From Tridacna crocea (lineage: Eukaryota; Mollusca; Bivalvia; Cardiida; Cardiidae), in the NCBI GenBank assembly GCA_943736015.1, contig OX031065.1, positions 19,296,427 through 19,360,426 of the forward strand: a stretch of 64,000 nt of DNA. Direction: 5' to 3'. Made by a program: the position numbers and the translations under genes. How positions within the stretch are numbered: the stretch's first letter is position 1; every line of letters begins with the position of its first letter. Under the pieces are notes generated by a model that made no database searches, had not been told where the DNA came from, and saw only the letters and a program-made list of their open reading frames with translations. This document shows positions 32,701 through 44,536 of this stretch, piece by piece.

Positions 32701-33483
32701 ACCCCCATTCCACTAGGCCGCGATCTACGGCGCTCTGTGCACTCATTCAGAGCGCCGTAGATTGCCTCAGAGTGCTGCCGGATTGCTGATTATGAGGATA
32801 CTGGGACCTACTCAGATAACAACCAGATGACCCTCAACTGGCGATCAAGTAACATCAATTGAGATCCAATAGCGATTTAACTGTACATAATCACTATCAT
32901 AGCCTCGCTGGGAGTTGCGACCTAATACGACCTGTTGTTGCTCCGTTAGCAACCTGAGGCTTTGACCCTTTCCTTTTGCTCCTTCCCCTAGGTGTCATAC
33001 AATAGTTGACTAAAAAATTTATTGTACCTACACCAGGAGGTCTCCAAATGCGAAATGATGATATGATGAGCAGCTATCCTATCACCACTTGATCATAACA
33101 GAGCGCTATCATATCCCCACTTGAACGTATGGGAGCGTGATCATATCACATTTAATCACAACAGAGCGCTACTGCATCTCTATTGGTCACCAACGGATCA
33201 TGTAGGAGAGCAATGACCAGCATAGTGGGGGTACATTTGAGCTATCCGATAGCGCTCTATTTACGCTGTATACGTTCAAGTTACGTTTGGATAGCGATTT
33301 AAACAATTAAGTAGTGACGTGACAGCGTATTGAATAGATCACCAGAGATCTTTGGGCAAGGGATGGCAATCTTGGTGATCCGTTAAAGATCTGTTAAAAT
33401 TCTTGGTGTTCTTGGCACTTTGCAAGGCGATCTACAGCGCTCCGTGACAGCACCATGGATTGCAGCCTAAGTGGAATGTGGGT
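32701..33483. mobile_element. Inverted-repeat element with ACCCCCATTCCACT ends
   Basis: The ends are ACCCCCATTCCACTAGGC and (reverse) ACCCACATTCCACTTAGGC. Near the left end ATCTACGGCGCTCTG pairs with CAGAGCGCCGTAGAT (about 32722-32762). AGCGCTATC/GATCACC-type words recur throughout. No transposase ORF, so presumed non-autonomous. Confidence 0.75.
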
Positions 33484-33589
33484 ATTATTCTACATCAGCC
33501 AAAGATAATTATATCGCCGACCAGGAATAACACTTTTACCACTTACAGATGACTTTTCTTGCAGCAGGCCGATTTCATGGCATACAAAA

Positions 33590-34840
33590 ACAAGAGCCGT
33601 CAGAGACGGGTTATGCTCCCCGAACAAGCGCTTGTCATAAAATATAAGAAATTGATATAAATTCACTTCTTTTGTGCTAGAAGAACCTGTTCATGCCCCC
33701 CAAAATTTGAAGTGAAAAGGCAATAATACTATCTTAGAGATAGCCAACACAAACTTGTAGAGGACAATAAGCCCAATAAGCCCCCTTTAAGCCCCCTTTT
33801 CCCATAAGACAATATTGGATCATTGCAATTAATACAACGGGTGTGTGGTTTGTGGCACTTTTTAACAATAATTCAAAATTTGAAATTTCATAAAATTTTG
33901 AGCAGTCATGTATTAAATATTTTATAAAACAATTTTTTACATGAAGCCCCCTTTTTCCGAGACGCAGCCTGAAATTGAGAAAAAGGAAGAGAAGTACCTG
34001 GGCAACGTTCCAACAAGTTCAGATTTGAAATTTCACAAAGTTTTGAGCACTGAAAAAGGAGAACCTAGTGAAAAACAATTTTTTCCATGAAGTCCCCTTT
34101 TTCCGTGATGCAGCCTTAATTTGAGAAACCAGGAAAAACGTATTTGTGCATTAATAATTCACAGATTGCAAAAACAAAGGGCACATGTTGAAACTTGTAA
34201 AACAAGATATAACCATGAAATGTTGACAGAAACTGAACAAGATATCAGTAAAAATTGCAATTTTGCATTAGGGCCCCTTTTTCATTTTACAAGAAACCCC
34301 CTTTTTCAATGACAGAGGGTCAAATTGAAAAACATATAGATAAAGAAACAAGAGCAGATAATGAAACTTTGAAAAAACAATATAACCATGAAGTTTAATG
34401 AAATTTTGACCAAAACTGAATGAAATATTAGTAAAAATTGGATTTTTGCAAGAAGCCCCTTTTTCCATGACAGAACGTCAACTTAAAAAATGCCCAGATT
34501 AAAAATATCAAAGGCACATGCTAAAACTTTCCATAAACAATATAACCATGAAGTTTCATGATATTCTGACAAAAACTGAATGAGATATTGGCAAAAATTG
34601 GAATTTTGCATTAAGCCCCTTTTTTTCCATGACACGGGGTCAAATTGAAAATCGGAGAAATGTATATCGGCACGTTACCCTAAGGAGTTCATATATGAAG
34701 TTTTATCCAATTTGGTCCAAGGGTTGTGGAGAAATCGCTTCGGACGGACGAACGGACAGACGGACGGAAGGACGGACGGACAGACGGATGGACAGACGAA
34801 GCGGCGACTATATGCTCGCCCTTCAGGGAGCATAAAAATT
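33590..34840. repeat. Tandem array with GACG microsatellite and terminal hairpin motif
   Basis: Starts GCCGTCAGAGACGGGTTATG. Diverged units contain TTTTTCCATGA.GCAG, AATATAACCATGAAGTTT and GAAACTTTGA. It ends in a CGGACGGACGAACGGACAG microsatellite (34738-34800) and CTTCAGGGAGCATAAAA. ORFs within are repeats, not genes. Confidence 0.75.
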
Positions 34841-34844
34841 GCTT

Positions 34845-35500
34845 TTCACCAGAATTTTCTGCTTTAGCACACAATGTTTCCATAAACTCCCTTTTTACGT
34901 TTGTTAAAACACAGGACTGTTGTGTAAAGCGTCAAAACAATGCTGATGAAGAAAATATGGTCTTGTCTGAAAACAGCAAGCAGCATTCAATTTCTTTTAG
35001 TGATATAGGACATGAATTGTGGATGGTATAAAAGATTACACTCTTGACTATTTGCCTCAGCTAACAATGTTATTGCACACTAATCAAGTGTCTGTCACTA
35101 TTTATATCCTTATTAACAATGTATTTTCACCCACTTAAATAGGCGGTCAAAAAGTCACCTAATTCAGTTGCTCTATCTTTCAGGAAGAAATCTGTACATA
35201 TTTCACAATATCTGAAGTCTTTCCCAAACAGCAAAATGTTCTGAGAGAGAGAGAGCTACATTTATCCCTTATCACACCAGTTAACCCCTTACCACAACAT
35301 TCCCCAGTTTTAATGACCCCAAGATGTAGGCCTATGAAACATTGAGGGAAAAGGAGAAAATGCTGGTAACCAGCATTTTCTCCTTTTCCCTCAATGTTTT
35401 CTGGACTATATGCTAGAAATCTCATTATTTGTGCATATAAATTTTGTTATCTGCAAGTGCTTTCAACTTGGGCCTTCTTAGAGTATTGTCATTCTGTACT
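34845..35500. mobile_element. TH-MITE fragment and one good copy
   Basis: 34845-34935 is a minus fragment. 35281-35500 (plus) starts TTAACCCCTTACC, and its palindrome (35336-35401) reads ATTGAGGG on one arm and CCCTCAAT on the other, a matched change from GTGGG. Its right end is decayed. Confidence 0.8.
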
Positions 35501-35689
35501 GAATTATTTTTTCTAGCCTTATCAAAATTAATATCATTAGTCACAAATATCTTGCTGCATAAAAATAGTCCCGGTACCAGGGATTTGCCCATGCATCTGT
35601 GTGGCAGCTCCTAAACTAGTCTCAATAATGAGATGCCCCTGTGATCTTTTTCCTATTTGTAGATTTACTGTACACCGTACCATCTCAAG

Positions 35690-36215
35690 TCTATCGTAAA
35701 TTTTCCGGTAGCAAATATAGAGCGCTATACTGACTTTCGGTTTTATCTGTATTGCAGCGAAATGCAAATAACTTTTAGTAATAAACATGGCCAAGAACAA
35801 ATTGTTAAACTATTCATGACTTAAAGAGCTTACAGAAGTCGGTTATAACATGTTTATCACGGAAAAAACACTGACGAAATTTATCATGCATGGCGGCTAT
35901 TTTGTATGTTTTCGGGAATGTAAACATTTCAAGTTACTGATGAAATGCATGGTGTTTTCTCACGATCAGCGTTTAAATTGAAAATATTTGTACGTCAAAC
36001 GAAAGAATATTGAATACGCAAGAAACAGGTATGTTTAAATCCTAGTTTAATGTGCTCTATTTGCGAATATATGGGAGTTCAAACTTGCGCACAACATCAG
36101 TGCAGAACTTTCAACTGATTTTGTCCGGATTGTCTCTGTACCCAGAGGCGACCAGTCAAAAAGTAAAATCACCTTTGGGGACAGTTATCTGTACTACTCC
36201 TAAACCTGAAATTGT
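35690..36215 (+). repeat. Dispersed repeat related to 26676-27172
   Basis: Diverged, inverted counterpart of the left-hand copy. The best-kept parts are CTGTATTGCAGCGAAATGC, GTAAACATTTCAAGTTACTG, GAAATGCATGGTGTTTTCTC and the donor-like AACAGGTATGTTT. An ORF at 36052-36252 lies here but is not conserved in the other copy as far as I can see. Confidence 0.6.
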
Positions 36216-36795
36216 TGAAAACAACTTTTATTTTAAGGTAGTGGACCCGTAATAAGAAACAGCTGTTTTCACCATGATGTTATCCTACAGAATTTGCTTT
36301 GATTCAAAATGAGTATTATTCCACTATTTTCACCGAGCCACTTTTTCTTTTTTGTCCTTCTTAGAATTATCATTTATAAATCTAAAACCACTATTTTCTC
36401 ATTACAAAGGGAGATAATTACCTCCCTTTTCTAGAAAATAACAGAAGTGTCAACAAATAATTTCAAGTTAGATATCAAAGGAATTTCTGGTCAGTTAATC
36501 AATATCTGTATAAATCAGTATAAAGCAACCATCAAGAAATCTTATGCCATGCTGCACTAGAAGCATTACAAGTGTACGTCTTTAAGTGTAAATGTTAATT
36601 TTCAGTTTTGCAGAACTGTATTTATGACACAGAATGCTGACTGATTTCCATTAGATACTATATCACCCAATCAGCTTTCAGCCTAGTTTACCTTGAACAT
36701 CATGCCTGACAAGATAACACTTACTACTGAAATGCATGCATGTTCTTGTACAGGTGGCTGATAAGTAAGTACATTGGGGGGCAGTGAAGGGTTAA

Positions 36796-37033
36796 AGTAG
36801 AACATGAGATCATGATAACATTTTATCCTTCTTGCCCCTACATAAAGGTAAAAGGCTTTAGAAAACATTGTAGAAAGAGGAGAAAATGCTGGTAACAAGT
36901 ATTTTCTCCTCTTTCTACAATGTTTTCCCTCCTGTAGACAACTTTCATCGTTTTAGTTACATTACATTTTATGCTAATGGTTTCAACTGGGACAAGTCCA
37001 AGTATAAGTTATTGCTGTAAGGTAAAGGGTTAA
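36796..37033 (+). mobile_element. TH-MITE with matched altered stem
   Basis: The palindrome at 36861-36927 carries TAGAAAGAGGAG in one arm and CTCCTCTTTCTA in the other, where the family has GGGAAAAGGAG/CTCCTTTTCCC. Ends GGTAAAGGGTTAA. The left end is decayed. Confidence 0.85.
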
Positions 37034-37151
37034 AAGATAAAGATTACAAACATCTTCTGATTGTGGTTTGACTGAATTCATTTACAGGTACCTTTAGCTC
37101 TAAACCACCTCAAAATGACTTATCACAATTCAAAAGGACATTTTCAAAATG

Positions 37152-37508
37152 GTCATTATCTCTCGTTAGATGGCATACTATATAATTATACTCATCTATC
37201 TAATTTCGGCTTCCTTGGTACAGAACCGAACCACTTTCCTATGCGAGAAACGTTACTTTGAATTTAAAACTGAAAATAAAGGTTTCCTCAATAAAACGCT
37301 ACCTTGTGCAATTCACTTAGCCATGATCAGCAGTTTAGAGAAATCTGGAGCTGAGCAGATCTCATTTCTCCTCAAACGTATTGATAAAAGCTATTTTCAA
37401 ACATTGCTACTTTATAGAGCATAATATTACAGTCGGCGCTACTGATGCTAGTGATGCATCATATAAGACAGGTCGAATCTTTGAAGAATATGACATATGC
37501 AGACAACA
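37152..37508 (-). repeat. 345-bp promoter-like repeat
   Basis: CATTATCTCTCGTTAGATGG to GACATATGCAGACAAC. The AATAAAGG and CAATAAAACGCTACC blocks are on the plus strand here. Confidence 0.8.
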
Positions 37509-37647
37509 CAAATTGGTAGGATGCAAATTTGTTTCAGACCTTGAGAGGATTTGAATGGCTGATTCAGTTTTATCTATGGATGCAAAGATAGATAAATCAA
37601 CATCATGTCAAATTTGGAAAAGAGTCATGCTTCATGACAAGGGGAGT

Positions 37648-39050
37648 TTAACTCGTTACCAAACGACAAATTTTTGGACTGGTCGAAATTGAAAGCATTT
37701 GCAGACAATAGGGCTCCGTACCGGTACTCGATATATATCGAAAACCGGTATTTTACGTTCGATAGATATATCGGATCGAACGTTTCTGTATCGAACAAAA
37801 TATCGATCATCAAAAGAAAATAAAAGTAAAGCATATAAATACCCAGTTTAGTTGTTTTTAACGGCGAAATTCATTACGAGTTTACTTTAGGTAATCTCTA
37901 AAGTCGAGTAGTCGTAGAGGTAAGTGTGGCTACCTGGGAAACTTACAACCAATCGAAATGCGTCATTCTTTATTACTCGCCCTGTACCCGTTACACAATG
38001 GATGACAATTAGCTAATACCCCTATTCTCGTTCCCCCGTCATGTTGTTTGAAATCTGCAAATTATGCATCAATCAGCAGATTGCAGACAAATTTACGCTG
38101 ATAATTGGTCAATATAGTTGATTAAAGAAAGGTAATGAACATCTCGTGATGTGATCGAGAGGTAGCGATGGAAATAATTGAAGCCATGAATTTTCAACCT
38201 TCCTAAGATTTTATTTGGTCGATCTTCTAATATTGCTGAAAAATGTGGCTCGAAAATCAAATCTCTTTTTCCATTAGATTATCTGAAATCAGTGTTCCGA
38301 CTCGCGTAAATTATTGTGTAAATCATTTTATAGACTTGAAATTTGCATAACAAATGTTAATCACATGCGAGACCTCACGTAAGAAAAAACACCAAAAAAA
38401 GGCCATTATCTGTTTATCGTGAGTAAAATAACAGGTTTTGATGCTAGTTCTAATCCTTATTGAGAAATCTATGTCGAATCATGCAAACATACCTATCCAG
38501 AAATTAACACGCATGAAAAATTGTTCGGTGAAAAAAAAAACACGGAAACCCATGACACAACAAAATGTCTCCTTGACATTGTCCAATCAGAGTCATCTTA
38601 GACTGTCTTTTCAGCTTTTTAATGAGTAGTAAATGTAGATCTAGTTAGAATTCATATTAATTTAGGCCTACATAATTGTGAAATTTCAATACAATCTAGA
38701 AGTGTTAAATTTGCGGTATTTTGTTTTTCAGGTATGCTGAAAAAAGAACAAACACAATTTTCGCATTTTTTTCTGTCTTTTCTTGAAAATTGAAATATCA
38801 TATGATATATCGAATATCGATCATTTTGTATCGATACAAATATCGTATCGATCAAACTGACCGATACGGAGCCCTAGCAGACAACATGATAAAAGTGGCT
38901 GAAATTTGAAATTTGTAATGGAAAGGATAGAAAACATTGTGGAAAAAGGAGAAAATGCTGATTACCAGCATTTTCTCCTTTTCCCACAATGTTTTCTAAG
39001 GGCTTCTTTCTCAGGGTCATTGAAAGTCGGGATTGTGTGGGAAAGAGTAA
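37648..39050 (-). mobile_element. TH-MITE split by a hAT-like element
   Basis: The left part runs from TTAACTCGTTACCAAACGAC to GCAGACAA (37708). The right part resumes GCAGACAACATGATAAAAG (38877) and holds the palindrome (38930-38996). The end is GGGAAAGAGTAA. Confidence 0.88.
37709..38876. mobile_element. hAT-like non-autonomous transposon with perfect 8-bp duplication
   Basis: 1168 bp. Inverted ends TAGGGCTCCGTACCGG and (reverse) TAGGGCTCCGTATCGG. GCAGACAA flanks both sides exactly (37701-37708, 38877-38884). Sub-terminal ATCGAT/ATATCG-rich stretches are typical of TAGGGCT-type hAT MITEs. No transposase ORF, so mobilised in trans. Confidence 0.88.
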
Positions 39051-39213
39051 ATGCCTTTCCAAACAAAGTATTGACCCAGGCAAGGCTATGCACACTGCAG
39101 GCTGACACAGACTGAAAATTTTGCTCTTGGTGAATTTTATGCACATCAAGGACCAGTTTACCGTATGATTCAGTCAGATGTTAGACCAAATTGATCCATA
39201 ACCATGAGATCAT

Positions 39214-39671
39214 TTAACTCTTTACTACAAAATCCCGACTTTTAATGACCCTGAGAAACAAAGCCTTTGAAAACACTGCAGGAAAGGGAGAAAAAGCTAG
39301 TTACCAGCATTTTCTCCTTCTCCAACAATGTTTTCTACCCTATCCAGACAAGATTTCAAATTTTGATACACATTTGTTTTGTTGTCTGCAAATGCTTTCA
39401 ATTTGGACTTGTCGAAAATTTTGTTGCTTGGTGAAGAGTTAAACATGATGCTTTAACTCTTTACCACACAACAAAATTTTAGACTTGTCCAAAATGACAG
39501 CATTTGCAGAGGATAACTTGAAAACTTGAAGGTCGACTACAGAAGTGTAGAAAACATAATGGGAAAAAGAGAAATTGCTGGTTACCAGCATTTCTTCCTT
39601 TTCCCCACAATGTTTCAGTCTGTCTCTTCATTTGGGTTGTAAAAACAAGGGATTGTTTTGTAAAGGGCTAA
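39214..39671. mobile_element. Two TH-MITEs
   Basis: 39214-39442 plus, TTAA both ends. 39453-39671 minus, ending GTAAAGGGCTAA. That CTAA is also the left target copy of the next element. Confidence 0.85.
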
Positions 39672-39945
39672 AGGTGGCCCTTCAGATTTTGGGATGAAAA
39701 TTTTACAAAAAAGCAAAAAAATCATCCTTATACTCCAAAAGCCTTTTAATATGCGTTCATAAAACCCCAGTAGTCGAAAACCATCCGATAACACGAGAAA
39801 TTAGAGATTTACTATGGCCCAGATTGATACCAACAGGAGACAAGTTCTATTTTTAGATGATCAATTCTCTCATTTACATACAGGAATACAGAGACGAAGT
39901 TTCAAACATAGCGTCCAAAGAAGACATTATGGAAAATAATTATTG

Positions 39946-41147
39946 TGGCGCCGCCTGAAGCGGCGGCACTATATTTTTATTCGGTTTTGTAAAGTGCCTA
40001 TGGAGGCAGCCATATTGAACTGGTTCCATGCTTTGTTTAAACATCGATCTATATCTACTGTACTTTGATTACCAGATCGGGGTCCATATTAACTTTTTTT
40101 ATTTATTTGTGGGATTATTTTTAATATATAATAATTATATTGTACTTTCATTTTTAGAAGGATAAAAAACCCGGACTGTAGACATATCAACATTTTCCTT
40201 TCGAAAAATAATAATAAAGATCCATTTCGAAAAATAAGTCACGTGATAAAAAATTATCTGTCAAAAATTTTCGAAGCCGCCATTTTAAATATCTTGCCCT
40301 GGAAAAAGGTTAAGAGATATTTTCAAGCTCTTTGACCCTAGAGCACCCTATGTGGTACTTGTGACCCCCGTTATATTTTTGTTCCAGTGTTTTATGGATT
40401 GTAGAAATATTGTTTTCCTATCGTGATCGTGTTTTTAAGACCAGCTAACTGTAACTAGGTCAATGTTTGAGCGGGTGACAGATCGGTCCCCCTAAACACA
40501 GAACCTTACCGAACCTTACCTAACCTTACCGAACCTAAGTTTTGTTTGTGAAATACTGTGTTTGTATGACATTAAAAAGTATATTTTCTATTTCACAAAC
40601 AGTTTGATAGTTATAATTGGAAAGAAAATATAGTCATTTGTGATACATGACGAAATATTTGGACCCTATTGTTCAACAAACCTAAAAACTCGCGTGACTG
40701 TTCATTCATTGCCGACAAATGTCCGTTTGTGTAGACAAAGTCTTACAAGTGCGACCATTTTCTCCACATATACTATACTGGATGTTAAACGTGACAAAAT
40801 GAGTCAGGTGATCAACAATATGATTCCTACTGAGCTGTTAACCCATTACCACACAATCCCTGCTTTTGATGCCTCTGAGAAAGAAGCCTTCAAAAAACAT
40901 TGTGGAAAAAGGAGAAAATGCTGGTAACCAGCATTTCTCCTTTTTCCACAATATTATCTACCCTTCACAAGACAACTTTCAATTTTTCTGTCACTTTTAT
41001 TTTGTCGTCTGCAAATGCTTTCGCTTTGGACAGTCCTAAAATTTTGTCGTTTGATAATGAGTTGAACGATCACGTGATTTTCATAAACGGTTCAACGCGG
41101 CCCAGTGCATTGTGCCCTGTTACAGAAATAAGTGGTTTGCGGCGCCA
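39946..41147. mobile_element. Inserted element with TGGCGCCGC ends
   Basis: TGGCGCCGCC at the left and GCGGCGCCA at the right are inverted. Next to the left end GCCGCC-TGAA-GGCGGC-like bases form a small hairpin. It contains a TH-MITE (40848-41065) and a short AACCTTACC tandem (40499-40537). The right boundary is uncertain by ~30 bp, because the host element seems to resume near 41176. Confidence 0.6.
40848..41065 (+). mobile_element. TH-MITE nested three deep
   Basis: TTAACCCATTACCACACAAT to GATAATGAGTTGA. Both arms read TGTGGAAAAAGGAG (second arm in reverse) instead of TGTGGGAAAAGGAG. Confidence 0.88.
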
Positions 41148-41917
41148 TTGATGTTCAGCATCAATATTTTCTTGTTACACCTTTGTTCTGTAATTGAATT
41201 TAAGCGTTATTAGTCACATGTCACATGTCTCTTGACATTCCCACAATGCTTTATTGATTTTTGGCGCGAAATCTAAAAATATCTTCAGAGGCCACGTAGC
41301 CTTTTAAGGGAATACCATTGAAAAAAAATTTGGGGGTAATTTTATAAGTCTTAATTATTGATGATTTGTATAATTTTTTCATATAAATTTCAGTGATATA
41401 TATATTTCCTAATTTGGTGAGATGTAAAAATTCTAAATACCCACCTTTAAGCCCTTTTTTTGCCAGAGTATGGGCCAACTGTTTTTAGCTTTCATCACTA
41501 ACTTCACCTTATGTCAGTAAGTCTCAAATCCTCCATTTCAACATGTAAAACTGAGATGTTCTTTAGAGTAGCAGAGGAGTAAAATACAGAATATTTGCTT
41601 CTTGTGTATCTGTACCAGAAATAGGTAACATAAGTTGAAATTTCAATCTTTAGGTTAATTCGTTCATTCTGAAAAATTTGCAAACCATAAATACATACTA
41701 AAGGTACACAATGTGATTTGTCTTTGAAATTCTAGAAGGTATTGTGGCAAAAGACCATAATTATTGTAGCAGTATTTTTCTTCATGCTTCCACAAGCCCA
41801 TTATTATCATTGTTTTATAAAGAGTGAAACCCAGCTGTTCACCCCGGCACACATATACATATAATATAAAGGTAAAAATGATGGACAGATAGCTGATAAG
41901 CAGGTTGTTTGTATGAT

Positions 41918-42147
41918 TTAACCCTTTACCACACAATGATGAAATTTTGACGACTCTCAGGGAGAATCCTTTAGAAAACATTGTTGGAAAAGGAGAAAAT
42001 GCTGGTAACCAGCATTTTCTGCTTTTTCCATAATGTTTTCTTCCTTTCCCAAATCAAATTTCGATTCTTCACTCACATTTATATTGTCATCTGCAAATGC
42101 TCTCAATTTGGACCAGTCTATAAATTTGTCATTTGGTAAAGAGTTAA
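41918..42147 (+). mobile_element. TH-MITE, subfamily A
   Basis: TTAACCCTTTACCACACAAT to GGTAAAGAGTTAA. Its right TTAA (42144-42147) also starts the next, oppositely oriented copy. Confidence 0.88.
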
Positions 42148-42563
42148 CCTTTTACAGCAGGATAAAAAATTAGAACTTGTCTATAGAGAAAGCTGTTGTT
42201 GATGAAACACTGCGTTGTACCTAAATCTGAAATACCATGACCGTCTTTGCAGGAATAGAAAATAATAGTGAGAAAATGATGGTTACCAACATTTTCTACT
42301 TTTCCCAAAAGATTTTCAAAGGGCTTCTCTTTCATTAACCCATTACCACACAATCCCTACTTTTGACGCCCCTGAGAAAGAAGCCTTTAGAAAACCAGCA
42401 TTTTCTCCTTTTCCCACAATGTTTTCTACCCTTCACAAAACAAATTTTTAAATTTTTTAGTCACTTTCATTTTGTTGTCTGCAAATGCTTTTAATTTGGA
42501 CCAGTCTAAAATATTGTCGTTTGGTAACGAGTTAAAACATGGGATTGCATGGTCAGGTGTTAT
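42144..42563 (-). mobile_element. TH-MITE interrupted by another TH-MITE
   Basis: The left part ends GGGCTTCTCTTTCA. The right part resumes AACATGGGATTGCATGGTC after the inserted copy. The host is split at the internal TTAA that normally follows AGGGTCG. It ends GGTCAGGTGTTAT. Confidence 0.8.
42335..42535 (+). mobile_element. TH-MITE inserted into a TH-MITE
   Basis: TTAACCCATTACCACACAAT to GGTAACGAGTTAA. TTAA at 42335-42338 and 42532-42535 is the duplicated target. Its first palindrome arm is missing (GAAAACCAGCATTTTCTCC). Confidence 0.88.
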
Positions 42564-42671
42564 GCTAGCTGTCCGTCAACCAGCTTCCTTGTAGTCATAA
42601 CACTACCACTGTTGAACCCTTCACCACTAGTGTTGAACCCTTTATGACCAGACTTGTTCATAATGAAAAAA

Positions 42672-43185
42672 ATAAAGATTGACTGATTGAACGTATGATG
42701 TTAAACACAGTTTTCAAGATAATTTCAGTTAAATTGCAGCATCCAGTGCTATCCAAGCTTTCCTGGAGTCTCTTTTACCAGTACCCCGCACATTTATATT
42801 CTTTCCAAGCCACCGGCTTCTTTCCCACATAACCATCGTCGAAAAATGATGAGTGGTGAGAGAGGAATGAATCCTGTCACAATTATTATCATCAGCCCTC
42901 GAGCAGGGGATCATACCCATGACCTGGGCCCGTATTCACCAACCATTCTTGAGAATATTCTTAGTCTTATTCTCCCAGGTTTTCTAAATTTGTAAGTAAC
43001 ACAACTTCTGATTGGCTAAACCGAATGGTTTAGCCAATCAGAAGTTGTGTTACTTACAAGTGTCGAAAATTCTACAGAATAAGACAAAGAACGTTCTTAA
43101 GAATGGTTGGTGAATACGGGCCCTATTCTCAAGTCCTGTATCATACTGTCTGAGCTACCAGAGTTCGATGGGAAAGGGTAAGAAC
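42672..43185 (-). mobile_element. SINE (second family) interrupted by a foldback MITE
   Basis: Read on the minus strand, the tRNA-like head (CTCTGGTAGCTCAGACAGTA, then GATACAGGACTTGAG) lies right of 43123. The body (CCACTCATCATTTTTCGAC) and the GTTAAACATCATACG...TCAATC tail lie left of 42926. Confidence 0.7.
42926..43123. mobile_element. Foldback MITE, GGGCCCGTATTCACC ends
   Basis: 198-bp palindrome: GGGCCCGTATTCACCAACCA at the left and TGGTTGGTGAATACGGGCCC at the right. The centre TTTAGCCAATCAGAAGTTGT is inverted against ACAACTTCTGATTGGCTAAA. Confidence 0.9.
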
Positions 43186-43397
43186 TATACTCTGTAGACC
43201 TGCAAGCTTGATGTTTTTTAGTCCTCCAAAATTTGTAAAATAGGCCAATCAACATGATCAACATGTCATAACACTTACAAAATGACTCATATTCAGTGAA
43301 AACTGAGAAGATAGTTCAGTTCATGTGAATACAATGTTAACCCATGTCAGCCTTTGCAATCTGAATAGGCTGAAATCTTTTTGCAATGAGACATCTT

Positions 43398-43776
43398 TGC
43401 CAGCATTTTCTCCTTTTCCCAAAATATTTTCAAAAGATTTCTTTAGCCAGGGTCATTTAAAGTTGGGATTGTGTGGTAATGGGTTAAGAGCATCATGAGG
43501 CAACAATTCTCAAAGGGGTTCAAATAAATTGAAGTTCTTCGACAGGATGGAAAATATTGTGGGAAAAAGAAAATGCTGGAAACGAGCATTTTCTCCTTTT
43601 CCCACAATATTTTCAAAGGTCCTCTTCCCAAGCGTTTTGAAAACACAAGATTGTTAAGTAAAGTGATGGAATAGAGAAAAACTGCTTGTTACGAGCAATT
43701 TCTACTTTAGTCACAATTTTTTTCAACAGTCTCCTTCTTGTGACAGTTACAAACTAGGACTATATAATACAGGGTT
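43398..43776 (-). mobile_element. Three partial TH-MITEs
   Basis: 43398-43486 (right half, GGTAATGGGTTAA). 43487-43670 (arms GAAAATGCTGGAAACGAGCA, with a changed apex). 43671-43776 (decayed, apex CTTGTTACGAGC, end CAGGGTTAA). Confidence 0.7.
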
Positions 43777-44067
43777 AATTCTGTAGGAAAAAGGTATTTT
43801 TATACCCTTTTTAAGTAGTGGAAAAAAATCTCTGTATTATACGTAATTGCAGATTCCCTTCAAAGAATAATAATGAGTGGCCTTTTGACTCTACTTAATG
43901 ACTGGACCCTTTCCCACACAATATTGTGTCATTCTGTGATATATTGACTCCAGAAAAATCTAAACTAATGATGTTTTTGTGTGACACATTGGGACTGTTC
44001 ACTGGGGGGTTTCTCCTATCTCTGAAAAATCGACACATTTCTTTAACTACAAGGAGAAATGAGGTTA

Positions 44068-44536
44068 TCCCTTTAATCCTTACCTTTTATAGAATAATTC
44101 GGGTGTTTTTATGATCCAGGGGAAGAACTCTTCGAAGGACATCGATAGAAAAATAGAAACTGCTGGATATGTCAGAGTTTCTCATACTTTTCCTATGCTT
44201 TCTACATTTGTGAGATGAATTCCATTATTATATTGGCACCACATTTATTTCAGTTTGCCATCAATTTGCTACCCTCAAGGTGGATGACTGAACTTCTGTA
44301 ATCTTGTTTCCTTTCACTGAACAACAAAGTGTCAGACTTACCCAAACTGAAAGCTTTTTGTATATATCACACTAATAATGACTAAAAATAGAAAATCACC
44401 AAAAGAAGGGCAGATTTCCTTGTGGGAAAAGTAGGAAAATGCTGGTTACTAGCGTTTTCTCCTTTTCCTGAAAAAGTTTTCAAGAGGTCTTTTAATTAGG
44501 ATCATTAAAATTTAGAATTGTGTGCTAATGGCTTAA
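44068..44536. mobile_element. Two decayed TH-MITEs
   Basis: 44068-44270 plus, heavily mutated. 44320-44536 minus, with arms GGAAAATGCTGGTTACTAGC and end TGTGCTAATGGCTTAA. Confidence 0.6.

Larger units (their letters stand above)
39668..41450 (-). mobile_element. Second TTAA-flanked family, long interrupted copy
   Basis: AGGTGGCCCTTCAG begins after CTAA (39668-39671). ATACCCACCT ends before TTAA (41447-41450). Both outer parts match the 518-bp copy at 22301-22818, inverted. About 1.2 kb of foreign DNA (from about 39946) separates them. Confidence 0.75.
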
